From assembly GCA_934045905.1 (NCBI GenBank), contig OW203763.1:35368527-35432526 (forward strand): DNA of 64,000 nucleotides. Reading direction: 5' to 3'. Positions 1-11,681 of this stretch are shown piece by piece. The first letter of the stretch is position 1, and each line of letters begins with the position of its first letter. The position numbers and the translations under genes are program-made. Under the pieces are notes generated by a model. It was given only the letters and a program-made list of their open reading frames with translations. It ran no database searches and had not been told where the DNA came from. The stretch comes from Leuctra nigra. Taxonomy: Eukaryota; Arthropoda; Insecta; Plecoptera; Leuctridae.

Positions 1-390
1 AGTTTGTAAATGAGGTGGTTTTATACATATAATAAATTCTTCTGCAGCCTAAAATTGCACAGGTAACCATAAATACTATCAAATAAATACTGAAAAACAG
101 ATTTACAATCATTCTGACATGTTACACCAAGATGGCCGCGCAACAATGAGATGATGTCACAAGCAAACTATGAATTCAAGTAAAAATAAAGAAAAGCTGA
201 GCAAATATCACGATTGTTATACAAATGGATTGAATTTTTTTATTTATAGTGGGGACAAGTATTACATTATTTTTAATATTATTACCTAAAAACATCCTTA
301 TCAATATAATATAATGCTTTTATGAAAAAACATTTCCCTGCACCTATTCCCAAATTTTGCCTCTATAGATAGAGGTACTACCTACCTGAA
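1..390. other. AT-rich non-coding stretch
   Basis: No coding exon or repeat was recognised. The DNA is AT-rich, with short TACC/GGTA-rich patches (from about 360) of the kind scattered throughout the window. It may be intron or 3' flank of the minus-strand gene whose first exon lies at 995-1106. Confidence 0.3.
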
Positions 391-512
391 CCCGGATTCA
401 CAAAGCTTTTCCCCTGAGGGTTTTAAAATAAAGCCCATTTTTCACTGCTAATTAGATACACCAAATTTGGGTAAACCATCAATTCCCCGGAGGAAATCTT
501 TGTGAATCCGGG
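391..512. mobile_element. 122-bp MITE with inverted ends
   Basis: The two ends are inverted copies of CCCGGATTCACAAAG, and the copy at the right ends in CTTTGTGAATCCGGG. The interior is AT-rich and non-coding. The same end motif (TTTGTGAATCCAG with a partner TATTCACAAAC) appears at 11440-11656 and a single end at about 30870, so this is a dispersed family. No target duplication is clear. Confidence 0.6.
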
Positions 513-994
513 CCCTGTTAGTATACGTTGTTACCATACCAAGAAGGTAGGTAGGTACAGGAGGTATGCCTAGTACTTACATCAACATCTTCTGAATTTC
601 AGGAGTTTAATGAAATATAACGCTATAATATCTCCAACAATTTGGGTACCTACATAATCTACACCTTCATGTAGTTCAAGTGCCACTATTAATTCAACCC
701 ATAAACACCATAGCAATAGAAGAGCTTCACTGAGCAAGGTGTATAATCGAATATTAAATGGCCGCCATTTTGCTTTCTTGGTCAAAACTTATTACTAGGT
801 ACCTAGGTAGTATACCTACTTGATCCACCAACCCGAATTACATCACCATTCACCAGCCCAGATTTCAGTGGACAAGAGTTTTATAATTTCGTACTCATGC
901 AAAGACTTATCAATAATCATCTAGGGTAGGTACTTAACTTACAGTGAATAATGCGTGAAAAGGTGATCAAAGCTATCTGATTTGAAGAACTTAC
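513..994. other. No recognised feature; probable intron of left-edge gene
   Basis: This stretch lies downstream of the exon at 995-1106 on the minus strand and is probably its first intron. An open frame on the minus strand (582-785, 67 codons) contains a hydrophobic run, but it has no supporting splice pattern, so I do not call it. Confidence 0.3.
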
Positions 995-1106
995 CGAGAT
1001 CTTCGACGTCTGCTGGCAGATCGTAGCCCATCAGAGCTCGCATCAAGATTAGACATACTATCAGATATCTCGCAGTCGCAGAGTGTAAAATTATTCGTAG
1101 ATCCAT
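995..1106 (-). CDS. First coding exon of a secreted or membrane protein (partial gene)
   Basis: Reading leftward, an ATG at 1106 opens 37 codons that end at a consensus donor (CTCG then GTAAGT, GT at 994-993). The exon encodes an N-terminus with a short polar head and a hydrophobic core (residues about 14-25, ARYLIVCLILM), followed by GYDLPADVEDL, which looks like a signal peptide and the start of an acidic mature chain. The exon ends in phase 1. No later exon could be placed with confidence, so the rest probably lies beyond the left edge. The family is not recognised. The call rests on the match of an ATG, a signal-like sequence and a good donor; a chance open frame remains possible. Confidence 0.5.
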
Positions 1107-1953
1107 AACTTCTCTCAAAATCTCAAAATCGTTAAAATTCTCTACCGCTTCGAGTCGTCGGCGTGGCGTAGGCGTCCTTACTTTTGGCGCTAACGGTTAT
1201 TTATCTTTACTTTTACTTATCTTTACGCTGCCACACGGTGATTTCTCGGAACACCTTGCGGCGGGAAACTCAAATTTGGTCAAATTTGTATAGGTAGGTA
1301 GGTAAGCTAAGTTATGTGTTCAACTTTCAAGAACAATCAATATGAAAAATTTTATAATTAAATATAAAAGATATTAATATAATATAGTTTTAATACGTAT
1401 TTGTTAATTAATTATGCAGATGCAATCCCCATGATTGAAGACATCTCAACGCATATGACTGTGCCTACTGTAAAGATATTCCAAACATGAAAGTCTAGGT
1501 AGTTATTATATTTTTTATTCATGGTATAAAATATGTTTTGAAATGTAATTATGTTACTGAAAACTTGTTGTATTTGTAGAGATAGATATCTTATTCATTT
1601 ACAAATGATATAATAATACCTATTTGATATATGAAATGTTGAATATTTTAAAAAATATAAATTATTTTCAAATATCAAATTTCTTATTGAAATATTTAAC
1701 ACTACTCTTTCAATATGGGACCAAATAAACCATTTTGTCTGTTACCTAAGAAAAAGTATATTCTTCCCCATAATTAAATTGCTAAAAAATTGTATTGCAG
1801 ATAACAATTGCAGACTTTTGTAGACAAGTTTTAAAGACAATGTCTAGCTGTACAGATCTGAATCTGAAAACAATTGCAAATGAAAGCGTCATGCTTCTTG
1901 AGAAAGGAGAAATACAAAAATTCTTCTAACAGATCAAAGATTTGTGATATCTG
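1107..1953. other. Intergenic, AT-rich
   Basis: This lies between the left-edge gene (its upstream side) and the polyadenylation signal of the membrane-protein gene. It contains a somewhat GC-richer patch at 1140-1260 that could be the promoter of the left-edge gene. No TATA box or repeat was recognised. Confidence 0.3.
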
Positions 1954-1959
1954 TTTATT
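1954..1959 (-). terminator. Polyadenylation signal
   Basis: AATAAA on the minus strand, about 50 bases beyond the stop codon of the three-exon membrane-protein gene. The position is typical for a short 3' UTR. Confidence 0.55.
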
Positions 1960-2010
1960 AATGGAATGTACAAAAATCATGAATTTTAGCTCTGATTTTA
2001 GTCAAGTACA

Positions 2011-4767
2011 TCAGTAAAAAAAAGGTTGTTCATAACTTGCCAGTTGAAATTGTATTTTGGTCGGTATACTTGTAAAATTTATGAGACCAAGAGCTTTCTT
2101 CCCTTCTGGAGCTTTCTTCCTTGAGGGTTCTCCAATATTTTTCTGAAATAGCAAATAAATCACAATTAATAATCCATTTAGAAAGTAAAGTATACATTAA
2201 CATCATTACTACTACTATACACTCCATGTTGAATTTATTTGAATATTCAAAACCTATCAGAATTTTAGCTAAGTTGGTTTATTTTTATTTTCAAATAATT
2301 TGAGCAGGTTCACTTCTTGCTGTAGGTACCTCAGATGTAGAAGGCCGGGAGTCCAGAAGTACACTTTTGGAAAAGCAAGTTTTATCAATTGCCATATGAC
2401 TGAAGTCATCAAAACAAAATAAAGTTTTATTGAAGTCTCTTACACAATGACTTATGTCACCATTACAAATATGATTGGATGAAAGCAAAAATAGGTAGGT
2501 ATAAGTTCACATGAAGATTCATTGCAATGGACTTCCGGCCTTCCTCCTCTGATAGAGACTTTATGTTGTACCTTGTACCTACATAGATATAAATGAAATT
2601 GAATCTCATAATATTCTAATTAGTACCTGTATTTTATGTCCTTTGACCTGCTTCTAAAAGCATTTAATAAAATACAGAGACAGTTCTTAGAATTACTTCT
2701 TAGAGTTCCTTAGAATTTACTAGCTCAAGTATAGGAATATATGGGCAAATGCACGCTGTACGAAAAGTGTAAATATTTGTTGTTATTGGTCTCCAGCTGG
2801 AATTAGAGAAAGAAATTTGTGCTCTAGTTTATATGTATTACATTTGAATCTTTCACATCTATTGTTCCACTGTGGATTATCCAAAAGTCACAATTATTAA
2901 TCAAAATGTTAAAATTTAAATACAGGATACTTTCGGTTTGGATATTATACCAATCATTAAGTCAGTTCCAATCAAATAATACCAGAGGGCAGAGTTACAA
3001 GACATGCAAAACTGTTGTAAAATTATTCAAATTAGGGCAATATTTTGTTGCGTTGTCCAATCTAAGATGAAACCTGACTATGAATCCTTACCTTCCACTC
3101 CACTAGATCTATACAACTGTGCTGCTAACAATACTATTTATACTAGCTACTGCCTACTATCTACTTTTGGTACCCTATTCCTTTGTGTATTTACTCAGTT
3201 TTCTAATCAACAATGATTCAATTCAACAAGAAGTTTAATGCAAGCTAGAAAGAGTGTTTAATATTGTAGTGTGGTGGTGTCCAAGTATTGTAAAATGATT
3301 TACAATTTACTGTAAATAATACCTAAACACTAAACAGTACCAAATTTTATGAAGAATGATATCAATACCTACTGGTTCCTGAACAATGCAGAGAGTTCAA
3401 CTTTGTATGTTTCAAGTATGTATGCATGCATCATTACAAATTTAATTAATTGTAGCATTTTAGTTCCATTATCTCTAAGCCTGAAATAAAATGATAATTT
3501 TTTAATTATATAATTCAAAAATTATGGTTCACGATTGAGCCAAATTTAAACTAGGTCTCATGTTTTATTTCATATAAATTATTTACGAATAGGCATGTAT
3601 GGATTACTATTACTACCTACCTAATTTGCAAAAAAAACGAATCTGTTCTAAAAATGTTATTCAATTATTATTTATATTTAGTTTTGCTGTTGCTGCACTA
3701 TTTCTGTTTGTTGATTTAGCATATTTTCAAACATTGACCATGTTTATGAAGAAAAGCAATGTGTATCATAATCATTTTGTAAATGAATGAGAAGAGCATG
3801 TAGGTAGGTAGGTAACCACTATGTTTGCAATGTAAGGTGCAATGTGAAGATGTCTACCTACCTCAGAAATGATGATTTCAGCGATGAGATTTCCAGCCTC
3901 CACAAGATGCTCGTTTGCTTCTGCATTTGGACCTGCGTAGTTTCTGCTTGCCAGGGCTTTTTACACTGTAACAACATCCAGAAATGATTAAGAACAAGTA
4001 ACAAAATACCTAAAAGACAAAACATTGAGAAGAAGAATTTTTCTTTGGTAAAATTGCACAATCATTGAGATGCCTTTCATTTAAAGGCTGAATTACTCGA
4101 TTCAAGTTTCCATGAATTCAACCCTTTCAAGGGGGTTGAATTTAAGACTTGGATCGTCTAAATGAAAACATCGAATCATTTCACACGTTTCCAAGTCTTG
4201 AATTCAAGAGATCTTTTCAACCTTTTCAATTAGAACATGTCCTATTTTCCTTCATGTCTTGAAATACTTCAACCAATTGTTAATTTCACCGCAACTTCAA
4301 TCAACAATAAACATTAAATCGTCTAAATTCTATTTCATGTTTCCTTAAAATCAAGGGATGAATTCAACCAATTCAAGGAAACTTGACTCGTGTAATTCAG
4401 GCTTAAAGATCGCATCATTTCTCTAGTTATTTGATGGCTAAAACAGATCTGTGATCTGTCAGATGTGACAGCTGACTAAATGAAAGATTATCTGTGTATT
4501 ATGAAACGAATTTAATCAAGTTTTCGATAAATAACCATGCATAAACATGAATTCTTAAAGTGTAACATCAAAATACGACGATACATGCTCAAATATGGTG
4601 TAAAACAGTCGTATAAGCAGGTGTGTTGTTGAGCAATGTTACCAGACATTTTCTTACCCATCCGGAATTTGCCTGCAGAAGTACAAGATAGCCATCACTA
4701 CGATTGAAACTGTTAATCCAGTTATAACTGCAATTAAATTTGACGAATAGTTTTCATGGTCTTCCAT
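2011..4767 (-). CDS. Small single-pass membrane protein, 107 residues, three exons
   Basis: I assembled three minus-strand exons. Exon 1 is 4767-4658: ATG in a good context (ATCATGG), 36 codons and two bases, donor GTAAGA. Exon 2 is 3943-3862: acceptor GCAAGCAG, donor GTAGGT, completing codon 64. Exon 3 is 2142-2011: acceptor TATTTCAG, stop TGA. All junctions keep one frame. The protein starts with a short acidic head (MEDHENYSS), has one membrane segment at about residues 9-30 (NLIAVITGLTVSIVVMAILYF), then an Ala/Glu-rich stretch (GPNAEANEHLVEAGNLIAE) that could form a helix, a basic patch (SRKKAPEGKK, about 69-78) and the C-terminus EQPFFY. The family is not recognised. The frame upstream stays open to 4968, so a longer N-terminus is possible. 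The exon 2 acceptor has a weak pyrimidine tract and is the least certain border. Confidence 0.6.
2143..3861 (-). other. Intron 2 of the membrane-protein gene
   Basis: Bounded by GTAGGT at its 5' end and TATTTCAG at its 3' end on the minus strand. The interior is AT-rich with no convincing coding sequence on either strand. Confidence 0.5.
4081..4408. mobile_element. MITE of about 330 bp inside intron 1
   Basis: The ends are inverted repeats of about 45 bp built on GC(C)TGAATTAC and TTCAAGTTTCC, flanked by TTAAAG on both sides. There is no coding capacity. It sits within intron 1 of the membrane-protein gene. The internal sequence is rich in TTCAA/TTGAA motifs. A TTAA-type target is possible. 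Confidence 0.6.
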
Positions 4768-5775
4768 GATGAGATCGACGATATTGAGATCCTGAAGCGA
4801 TTTAAAACAAAATGTATGTGTTTGTGCGAAATGTTTTGGCGAAAGTTGACGACAGCGACAGGTGAAAACGGAAGTATGCACCGGGCATTGTGGGTAGTCA
4901 GCTCGAGACACGGTGTTGCCAAAATAGCGACACGAAAACAAAAAATCTACAATATTTTCTTCTTTCAAAATGAGCGATTAATAAATTATTATCAGAATAT
5001 AAGTACACATTGTTGCAATAATAAAATCTGTTACAGTGCTGTACAGTGCTTCATTACAGTGCATTTTTTCATAATACAAATTAATGATATGGTAATAAAT
5101 TTGGTGGTTTGAAATATTATGTTTCGCAGTTGGCTCTCAAGATTCATGGTGTCTCAAAGTTACTACCCTCATTCATATAATTATTTTCCGTCGCGCCGAA
5201 AGTTTAAAATCTAACGTCGAGAGGTGGCGCTCAGACGCTCAGTTGGTGGAGAGACGAACTAATATTTGAATTTTACTACGAAGCATCTTACTCACTTTAC
5301 ACTTACACATTGTTTATTATCATACTATTTCTGATTTTTTAATAGGAATTGTAACTATAAAAACATCAGGAGCGTAGGAACTTAGGAAGGGGAGGGGGGA
5401 GGGGGGGTTTATCCCCCCATTTGAGATGTTCAACATCCTATAGTATCACTTTGAAATTCAAAAAATGTCATAAGTGCTTCCCAGAGATTTACTTATTGGA
5501 AAAACTACTATGTCGTGAATCAGTTTGGAATATTTTATTCTATCAATTTTAAATGTACACGTTCATGGATGTTTTACCGAGCTATGTGGGTTTTATTGCT
5601 TTTTCGACGTTTTCCTTATGAAAAGTACAGCTTTTCATGTAAAATTATGTTTTGTCATGGTGAAACGTCTTGAAGAAATTAACATGTCTTTGCTAATTTG
5701 TGAAAATTTCAAGAAGACCGTGATTATACCGATAATCCTCCATGACGCATTTCCTTATTCTTCATATTGCTTTCA
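4768..5775. other. Probable promoter region, then unassigned sequence
   Basis: A moderately GC-rich patch at 4850-4925, just upstream of the membrane-protein start codon, is the likely TATA-less promoter area. From 5367 a sequence starting CAGGAGCGTAGGAAC and running into a G-rich tract resembles the left end of the element at 25366-26309, but no right end was found. The rest to 5775 shows nothing recognisable. Confidence 0.3.
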
Positions 5776-7394
5776 CATTTACCTGCTCCCGTCATGGCCA
5801 GATGTAGTTACTCGTCTCCTCTACCATTGGACACTGATTAACCACTTGAATGCCGATGACCTTGACGCCACCCTCCAGCACGACCACGTCGCCGTTGAAG
5901 CTCGTGAACTGTTCCATCACGCCGTCGTCGAACATTTACCTGCTCCCGTCACTGGCCAGATGTGGTTACTCGTCTCCTCTACCATTGGACACTGATTAAC
6001 CACTTGAATGCCGATGACCAAGACGCCACCCTCCAGCACGACCACGTCGCCGTTGAAGCTCGCGACCTGTTCCATCACGCCGTCGTCGAACATTTACCTG
6101 CTCCCGTCACTGGCCAGATGTAGTTACTCGTCTCCTCTACCATTGGACACTGATTAACCACTTGAATGCCGATGACCTTGACGCCACCCTCCAGCACGAC
6201 CACGTCGCCGTTGAAGCTCGCATACTGTTCCATCACGCCGTCGTCGAACATTTACCTGCTCCCGTCACTGGCCAGATGTAGTTACTCGTCTCCTCTACCA
6301 TTGGACACTGATTAACCACTTGAATGCCGATGACCTTGACGCCACCCTCCAGCACGACCACGTCGCCGTTGAAGCTCACGAACTGTTCCATCACGCCGTC
6401 GTCGAACATTTACCTGCTCCCGTCACTGGCCAGATGTGGTTACTCGTCTCCTCTACCATTGGACACTGATTAACCACTTGAATGCCGATGACCTTGACGC
6501 CACCCTCCAGCACGACCACGTCGCCGTTGAAGCTCGCGAACTGTTGCATCACGCCGTCGTCGAACATTTACCTGCTCCCGTCATGGCCAGATGTGGTTAC
6601 TCGTCTCCTCTACCATTGGACACTGATTAACCACTTGAATGCCGATGACCAAGACGCCACCCTCCAGCACGACCACGTCGCCGTTGAAGCTCGCGAACTG
6701 TTTCATCACGCCGTCGTCGAACATTTACCTGCTCCCGTCACTGGCCAGATGTGGTTACTCGTCTCCTCTACCATTGGACACTGATTAACCACTTGAATGC
6801 CGATGACCTTGACGCCACCCTCCAGCACGACCACGTCGCCGTTGAAGCTCGCGAACTGTTTCATCACGCCGTCGTCGAACATTTACCTGCTCCCGTCACT
6901 GGCCAGATGTGGTTACTCGTCTCCTCTACCATTGGACACTGATTAACCACTTGAATGCCGATGACCAAGACGCCACCCTCCAGCACGACCACGTCGCCGT
7001 TGAAGCTCGCGAACTGTTCATCACGCCGTCGTCGAACATTTACCTGCTCCCGTCACTGGCCAGATGTGGTTACTCGTCTCCTCTACCATTGGACACTGAT
7101 CAACCACTTGAATGCCGATGACCAAGACGCCACCCTCCAGCACGACCACGTCGCCGTTGAAGCTCGCATACTGTTCCATCACGCCGTCGTCGAACATTTA
7201 CCTGCTCCCGTCACTGGCCAGATGTGGTTACTCGTCTCCTCTACCATTGGACACTGATTAACCACTTGAATGCCGATGACCTTGACGCCACCCTCCAGCA
7301 CGACCACGTCGCCGTTGAAGCTCGAGAACTGTTCCATCACGCCGTCGTCGAACATTTACCTGCTCCCGTCTCTGGCCAGATGTGGTTACTCGTG
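5776..7394. repeat. 158-bp satellite, ten full copies and a partial
   Basis: Units begin at CATTTACCTGCTCCCGTC at 5776, 5933, 6091, 6249, 6407, 6565, 6722, 6880, 7037, 7195 and 7353 (partial). Copies differ at only a few sites (CTTGAC/CAAGAC, GCGAAC/GCATAC/GTGAAC, TGTGG/TGTAG). The units are much more GC-rich than the flanks. Each minus-strand unit holds a 58-codon ATG-to-stop frame starting MFDDGVMEQF; on the plus strand a frame starting MVTRLLYHW recurs. Three copies carry one-base deletions that break the minus frame, so present coding is doubtful. An origin from a captured exon is possible. Confidence 0.92.
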
Positions 7395-7994
7395 GTGGAC
7401 GGTGGTGGACGGTTACTAATGGTGGACGGCCCCCAGGCCCATGCTGGTCCGGGGCGCACAGTCACAGAAAAAAATAAAAAAATCAGAAATGAATTTGGTG
7501 CGTTTCTACGCGATTTTGACATTATTTTAAGCCTAATTTCATCTCGACAATTGGCGTCTACAAGGCTAAATCGAAAAATTCTCTGAAAATGGTATTATTT
7601 TGCATTGTACATTATACTTAGTGCTGTTTTTTAATCTCTCATAAGGGGATGGTGAAGTGGACAAATTACCCATGGGGAGATGGAATCATCAATATATTCC
7701 ACCTGGGAGATTCCATCCCCCCCCCCCCCCCCCCCCCCCCAATTCGACCGCTGTTCGTCATTCAGCCATTTGCCACCACCGCCATTCAGACGGGTACGCC
7801 ACGAGTTCATCATTGCTTCAAGAAGAGTTACAATGCTTCGTTGATTTTGTAGAGACATAAAGACATAGCAAGACATAAAGAAGCTGCATGAGAGCGGTAC
7901 CGAATCAAATGCTTTTTCATATTCCCCTAAACATTTTTAGAACCCTACTTTTCCCCTACTTTGACACCTTTTGCGCTGTCAATCTTGTCATTTT
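7395..7994. repeat. Dispersed repeat with poly(C) tract
   Basis: The stretch from 7440 to 7740 (GTCCGGGGCGCAC, an AATTTGGTGCGTTTCTACG motif, then AATCTCTCAT, GGGGATGGTGAAG and a C run of about 20) matches 11310-11460 plus 11660-11680 and 12713-12770. In that second copy the large palindrome at 11682-12710 has inserted. It has no coding potential. Confidence 0.55.
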
Positions 7995-8465
7995 AGACCT
8001 CCTTTAGATTGCAGATCAGACAGACCCACCCCACCGACGGCTGCCACCTTATCGCGGTGGTGGGGTTTGTGTTGGCCAATGATCCACTGCAGCTATGCCG
8101 GCGAGCATATGCTCATGTATAAGGGCTACCCATGCCGGTCAGGTCAGTGGTGAGGTCCAGACAGCCAGCCAGGGTCGAGCAGTCAGGGTCGACCTATCCA
8201 TGCCTTCCCTTTGTGGTCCCCTCGGGCCGGCCTTCCCCCTTGAGATGGTGATCCCCCTGAAATCGGGTTCTGCTGGCCCCGAATCCTCACACCCCCCGGT
8301 CTGTCCCTATTCCGGCCTGGCCTTCCCACCAGTGCTGGACTCCTCCGGATCGGGCCCGTTAGGTCGACCCCTCCCCATTCCTCCAATTATGTTCAACAAA
8401 GTAAAATATAAAAATAATGTGCGCAATATAACCTCGTCGTTGACGCGCCGTTAAACCTATAATCT
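7995..8465 (+). repeat. Dispersed retroelement-like repeat, copy 1
   Basis: This GC-rich stretch shares its whole layout with 28637-29740: GACRGCTGCCACCTTA, GCGGTGGTGGGGTTTG, AAGGGCTACCCATGCCGG, GGTCGACC, then CAACAAAGT, AATGTGCGCAA and ACGCGCC(A/G)TTAAAC at the end. The composition and the ACGCGCC-TTAAAC tail resemble untranslated parts of insect non-LTR retrotransposons, but no reverse transcriptase frame is present. A C run of about 15 follows at 8584. Confidence 0.5.
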
Positions 8466-9735
8466 GATCTAATCTTATCTTACTTTTCAAAAATTTCGCT
8501 GCGCTGCTGTTTTCTGGGGGGTCCAACCCCCAGACCCTCTCTTGAGTCCAGCCATAACTCTCTATTTTTTGCATAATCATTTTGCCCCCCCCCCCCCTTC
8601 CCCCTCCCCTCGGGCTAAAATATCTGAATTCACACTGCTCTTATAATGTAATTCTGTTCATGGCACGATCATAATCATTATGTGAATTATATTTCAGAAT
8701 GTACACTCAAACCAATAAAAAACGGAACTTTGCACAAAACGATTTGGCTACTGGTCAGGTTCCTTGTCAATCAATCCTTGTTATTATCAATGAAATCATA
8801 GCTCACATACTAGAGTTAGATAATGCATGAGCACAGACTCTTGGCATGATGCCATCAAACCTTTATCAGACAATATTTTTCTTTAGAGGTACCGTTTATT
8901 CTTTGTTCGAGTGACCTACTACAGAGTCGTACAGAGTTTACTAGATTTTCAGAATGTGTAAAATTAGAACTAAATTGTAATAAATTCTGTCAACGGGTGG
9001 AGGGATTCAGACCTAATTTAATCTGACATTTAAAATGAGCATGGAAGTGATTGTTTAAACTAAGATCTATATTCGTCGATTGCGAAGTGATAGTGAGTAC
9101 TTTGTAGTTGTCAGATTGTTGAATATGGTTGTCAAGTATTTAGCATGGATTGCTCTTCTTTTAAAGTTCTTGTCAGCCTAGAACATATGGGATAGAAGAG
9201 ACGAAATCGAACACTAAAGGCGGTAAGACTATATAGGCCAAGCAACGAAGGCTAAAAACAGGCCGAACCCGGGACAAATTGCAAGATTTGTCTTTTTCAT
9301 CAGACCTTATTCAGAAAAATTCGCTGATTACAACAAAAAAAAAGTTTTACGCAGAGATGTGAAGGGAAATTGTCCAAAATTACGTGTAAAGTTCAAATTT
9401 TGAGAACATAAAATATATTTTTTTAGAATCACAGAACACATTTTGATATTTGTTTTCAATAAAAAGTATGTATTATATTAGGATACAATACTCGAAAAAA
9501 AATTGGGTGATAATATTAATTATTTTTGGATTTATTCAATGATTTCATAAAATGACGTCATTTAAATAATTAGTCGTAGTGACGTAACTAAAGGAGCTAG
9601 AATAAATGTTTTTACGGGAAAATGTTGGTAATAAAGCCTAATATTTTTGGTATGAATATGATCAAAAGTTCACCACGCATCTACTAATTTTGGTCAAACA
9701 AAATTTTAATCAAATTATATGAAAAATTAAACATC
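8466..9735. other. Unassigned; faint old repeat at 8700-8930
   Basis: The 8700-8930 segment (GTACACTCA, GATTTGGCTACT, TTGTTATTATCA, TCAGACAATATTTTTCTTT) is similar in order to 47935-48195 and more weakly to the MITE at 22147-22345, so it is probably a decayed member of that family. The rest shows no feature. Confidence 0.3.
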
Positions 9736-9935
9736 NNNNNNNNNNNNNNNNNNNNNNNNNNNNNNNNNNNNNNNNNNNNNNNNNNNNNNNNNNNNNNNNN
9801 NNNNNNNNNNNNNNNNNNNNNNNNNNNNNNNNNNNNNNNNNNNNNNNNNNNNNNNNNNNNNNNNNNNNNNNNNNNNNNNNNNNNNNNNNNNNNNNNNNNN
9901 NNNNNNNNNNNNNNNNNNNNNNNNNNNNNNNNNNN
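9736..9935. other. Assembly gap, 200 N
   Basis: Exactly 200 undefined bases, a conventional placeholder for a gap of unknown size. Open frames across it are artefacts. Confidence 0.99.
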
Positions 9936-10251
9936 TCACAAGTCATCTAGTGCAGTTTCTTTTCTCTCGACATATCTCCACCATCTCTACTGATGTTGCC
10001 GAGGCCGGGACAATCTCCAGCTGATTGGGAGCAAGCTATATGTAAGTGCGATTTAGTTTCTTATTACTGATATGATTGTAGGTACTGGGCCCTGGAAGAA
10101 CTCCATGCTTGGTTCCATTTGCCCAAGAATCAATCATCAGCCGCCATTTTACTAGTTGTACGTACTAGCTGGTGTAGATAGAATTATATTGATGGGCTCT
10201 ATAATCAAGACCAAAATTCAATGTCAACCCTAATTTTTTAGTATTCTTTTT

Positions 10252-10408
10252 AATGTTGCAAACACACGGGGCGTTTTTGTCATGCCCAGTCGCGCGGTTT
10301 TTCGCCCTGGGAAGTTTTTACTTACTGCTCGGTGCTCGGCGTTTCGCCGGCGTGCAAACGCTTCGGCATGGGCATGAACAAAATCGTCCCCGTGTGTTTT
10401 GCAGCCTA
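10252..10408. mobile_element. MITE of about 155 bp
   Basis: Inverted ends TGCAAACACACGGGG and CCCCGTGTGTTTTGCA. The interior is GC-rich, also partly self-complementary (GCATGGGCATGAAC against GTCATGCCC), and has no coding capacity. Confidence 0.6.
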
Positions 10409-11679
10409 AAAGAGTTTTTATCAAACAATAATTACATTATGTTATTACACAAATTAAAGAAAAAACAATAGTAATCCTTGGAGCAGTGCTCCTCTACTTT
10501 TTAAACATAAGGTGTAAACTGGTAAAACATGATTTTTAATATTGGTACGTAGTTTGGGACCTTAAAAATACAACAAAATCGTAGAAGATAAGGTATAAAT
10601 TCGTTTCATAATCGTAGGGTAAATACGATAAATTACCAATTGCACACTCTTTACAGAGCAAGGTATAATAGAAAACATTTAGCAACTCTGAATAATAAAA
10701 CATGGGATACTCTATCAAGTTTAGATACAGAGCAGTTCTCTCATTGGCTGAGAGCTGACACGTGATCTTACTTGCCTCCGGAAATCAGTCCATGGGGGGA
10801 TGGTGTATTTTAAAAAAACATTGCACCCGGTCAATGGGGGCAGGGGCGCCGATATGATTTCTGTCGGTGGGTGGTGGGGGGGGGGGGAGGGGGGGGGGGG
10901 GGGGGGGACAAGACAAGGAAATCACTATGCCACGCGATAAGGATGTGTCGACGGCGCACCCTGCCCCATATAGGGCGTTTTTAGGTTTAATGACACTTTT
11001 AAATCAATTGTGAGACCTGCGTTTTGAGATGTATTTTATTGTATTGTAATGTTGAACTTCGGAATATGGTGGGTCTGCTTGCCCCGCAGGAAATTTTTTG
11101 CTTTTTTGGCACTTTTAACTCATTTTTTTTAACGATTTTTGTTTACAAAATGCAACTACACGTAAACCACTACAACATTTGTATTTTTCCTTACGTCTAG
11201 GGGGGCTAGACCCCCCCCTCACCACTCTTAGGGGGGCTAGACCCCCCCCTCACCACTCTTAGCGTTCATGAATAGGGATTAGGGGGTCAGGGGGAAGGCA
11301 CCCCAGCAATATGCAAGTCCGGCCCGGAAAACATTAATATCAGAAGTTAATTTGGTGTGTTTCTACGTGATTTTGGCGCTAAGTCTATTTTTATCTTGAC
11401 AAATGGCGTCTTCAGATACTAAAATTGACAAATTCTCTGGGCCTGTATTCACAAACGGATTATTGTAACTACCAATATCTCTATTACCATGATATTACCA
11501 AGTTAAAACTTACCTAGTATTTTATCATTATAAATGACGATTTGTACAATTATATTCATAAACATATGTCGGTAAAACATGGTAATAGGAATAGCAAATA
11601 TTGATATTAGTTTTTTCGGTCATAAAGTTAAATACTTCTTTGTGAATCCAGCCCCTGGAAATGATATTATTTTGAAGTC
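10409..11679. repeat. Mixed old repeats with poly(G) and CCCCGCAGG motifs
   Basis: 10841-11320 begins with CAGGGGCGCCGA, passes a G run of more than 40 bases with few interruptions, and contains two exact copies of GGGGGGCTAGACCCCCCC, 36 bp apart. CCCCGCAGGAAATTTTTTG at about 11083 is a motif shared with 25480, 25640, 37137, 37266, 33550 (inverted) and 62706 (inverted). 11438-11656 is flanked by inverted GGGCCTGTATTCACAAAC and TTTGTGAATCCAGCCCC, a relative of the MITE at 391-512. Confidence 0.4.
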
Positions 11680-11681
11680 TA

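Noticed and set aside
582..785. 67-codon minus-strand frame with a hydrophobic segment
   Set aside because: Ends in a stop just before a GTAAGT, but no acceptor joins it in phase to the exon at 995-1106.
9710..9946. Frames across the N gap
   Set aside because: They consist of undefined bases.
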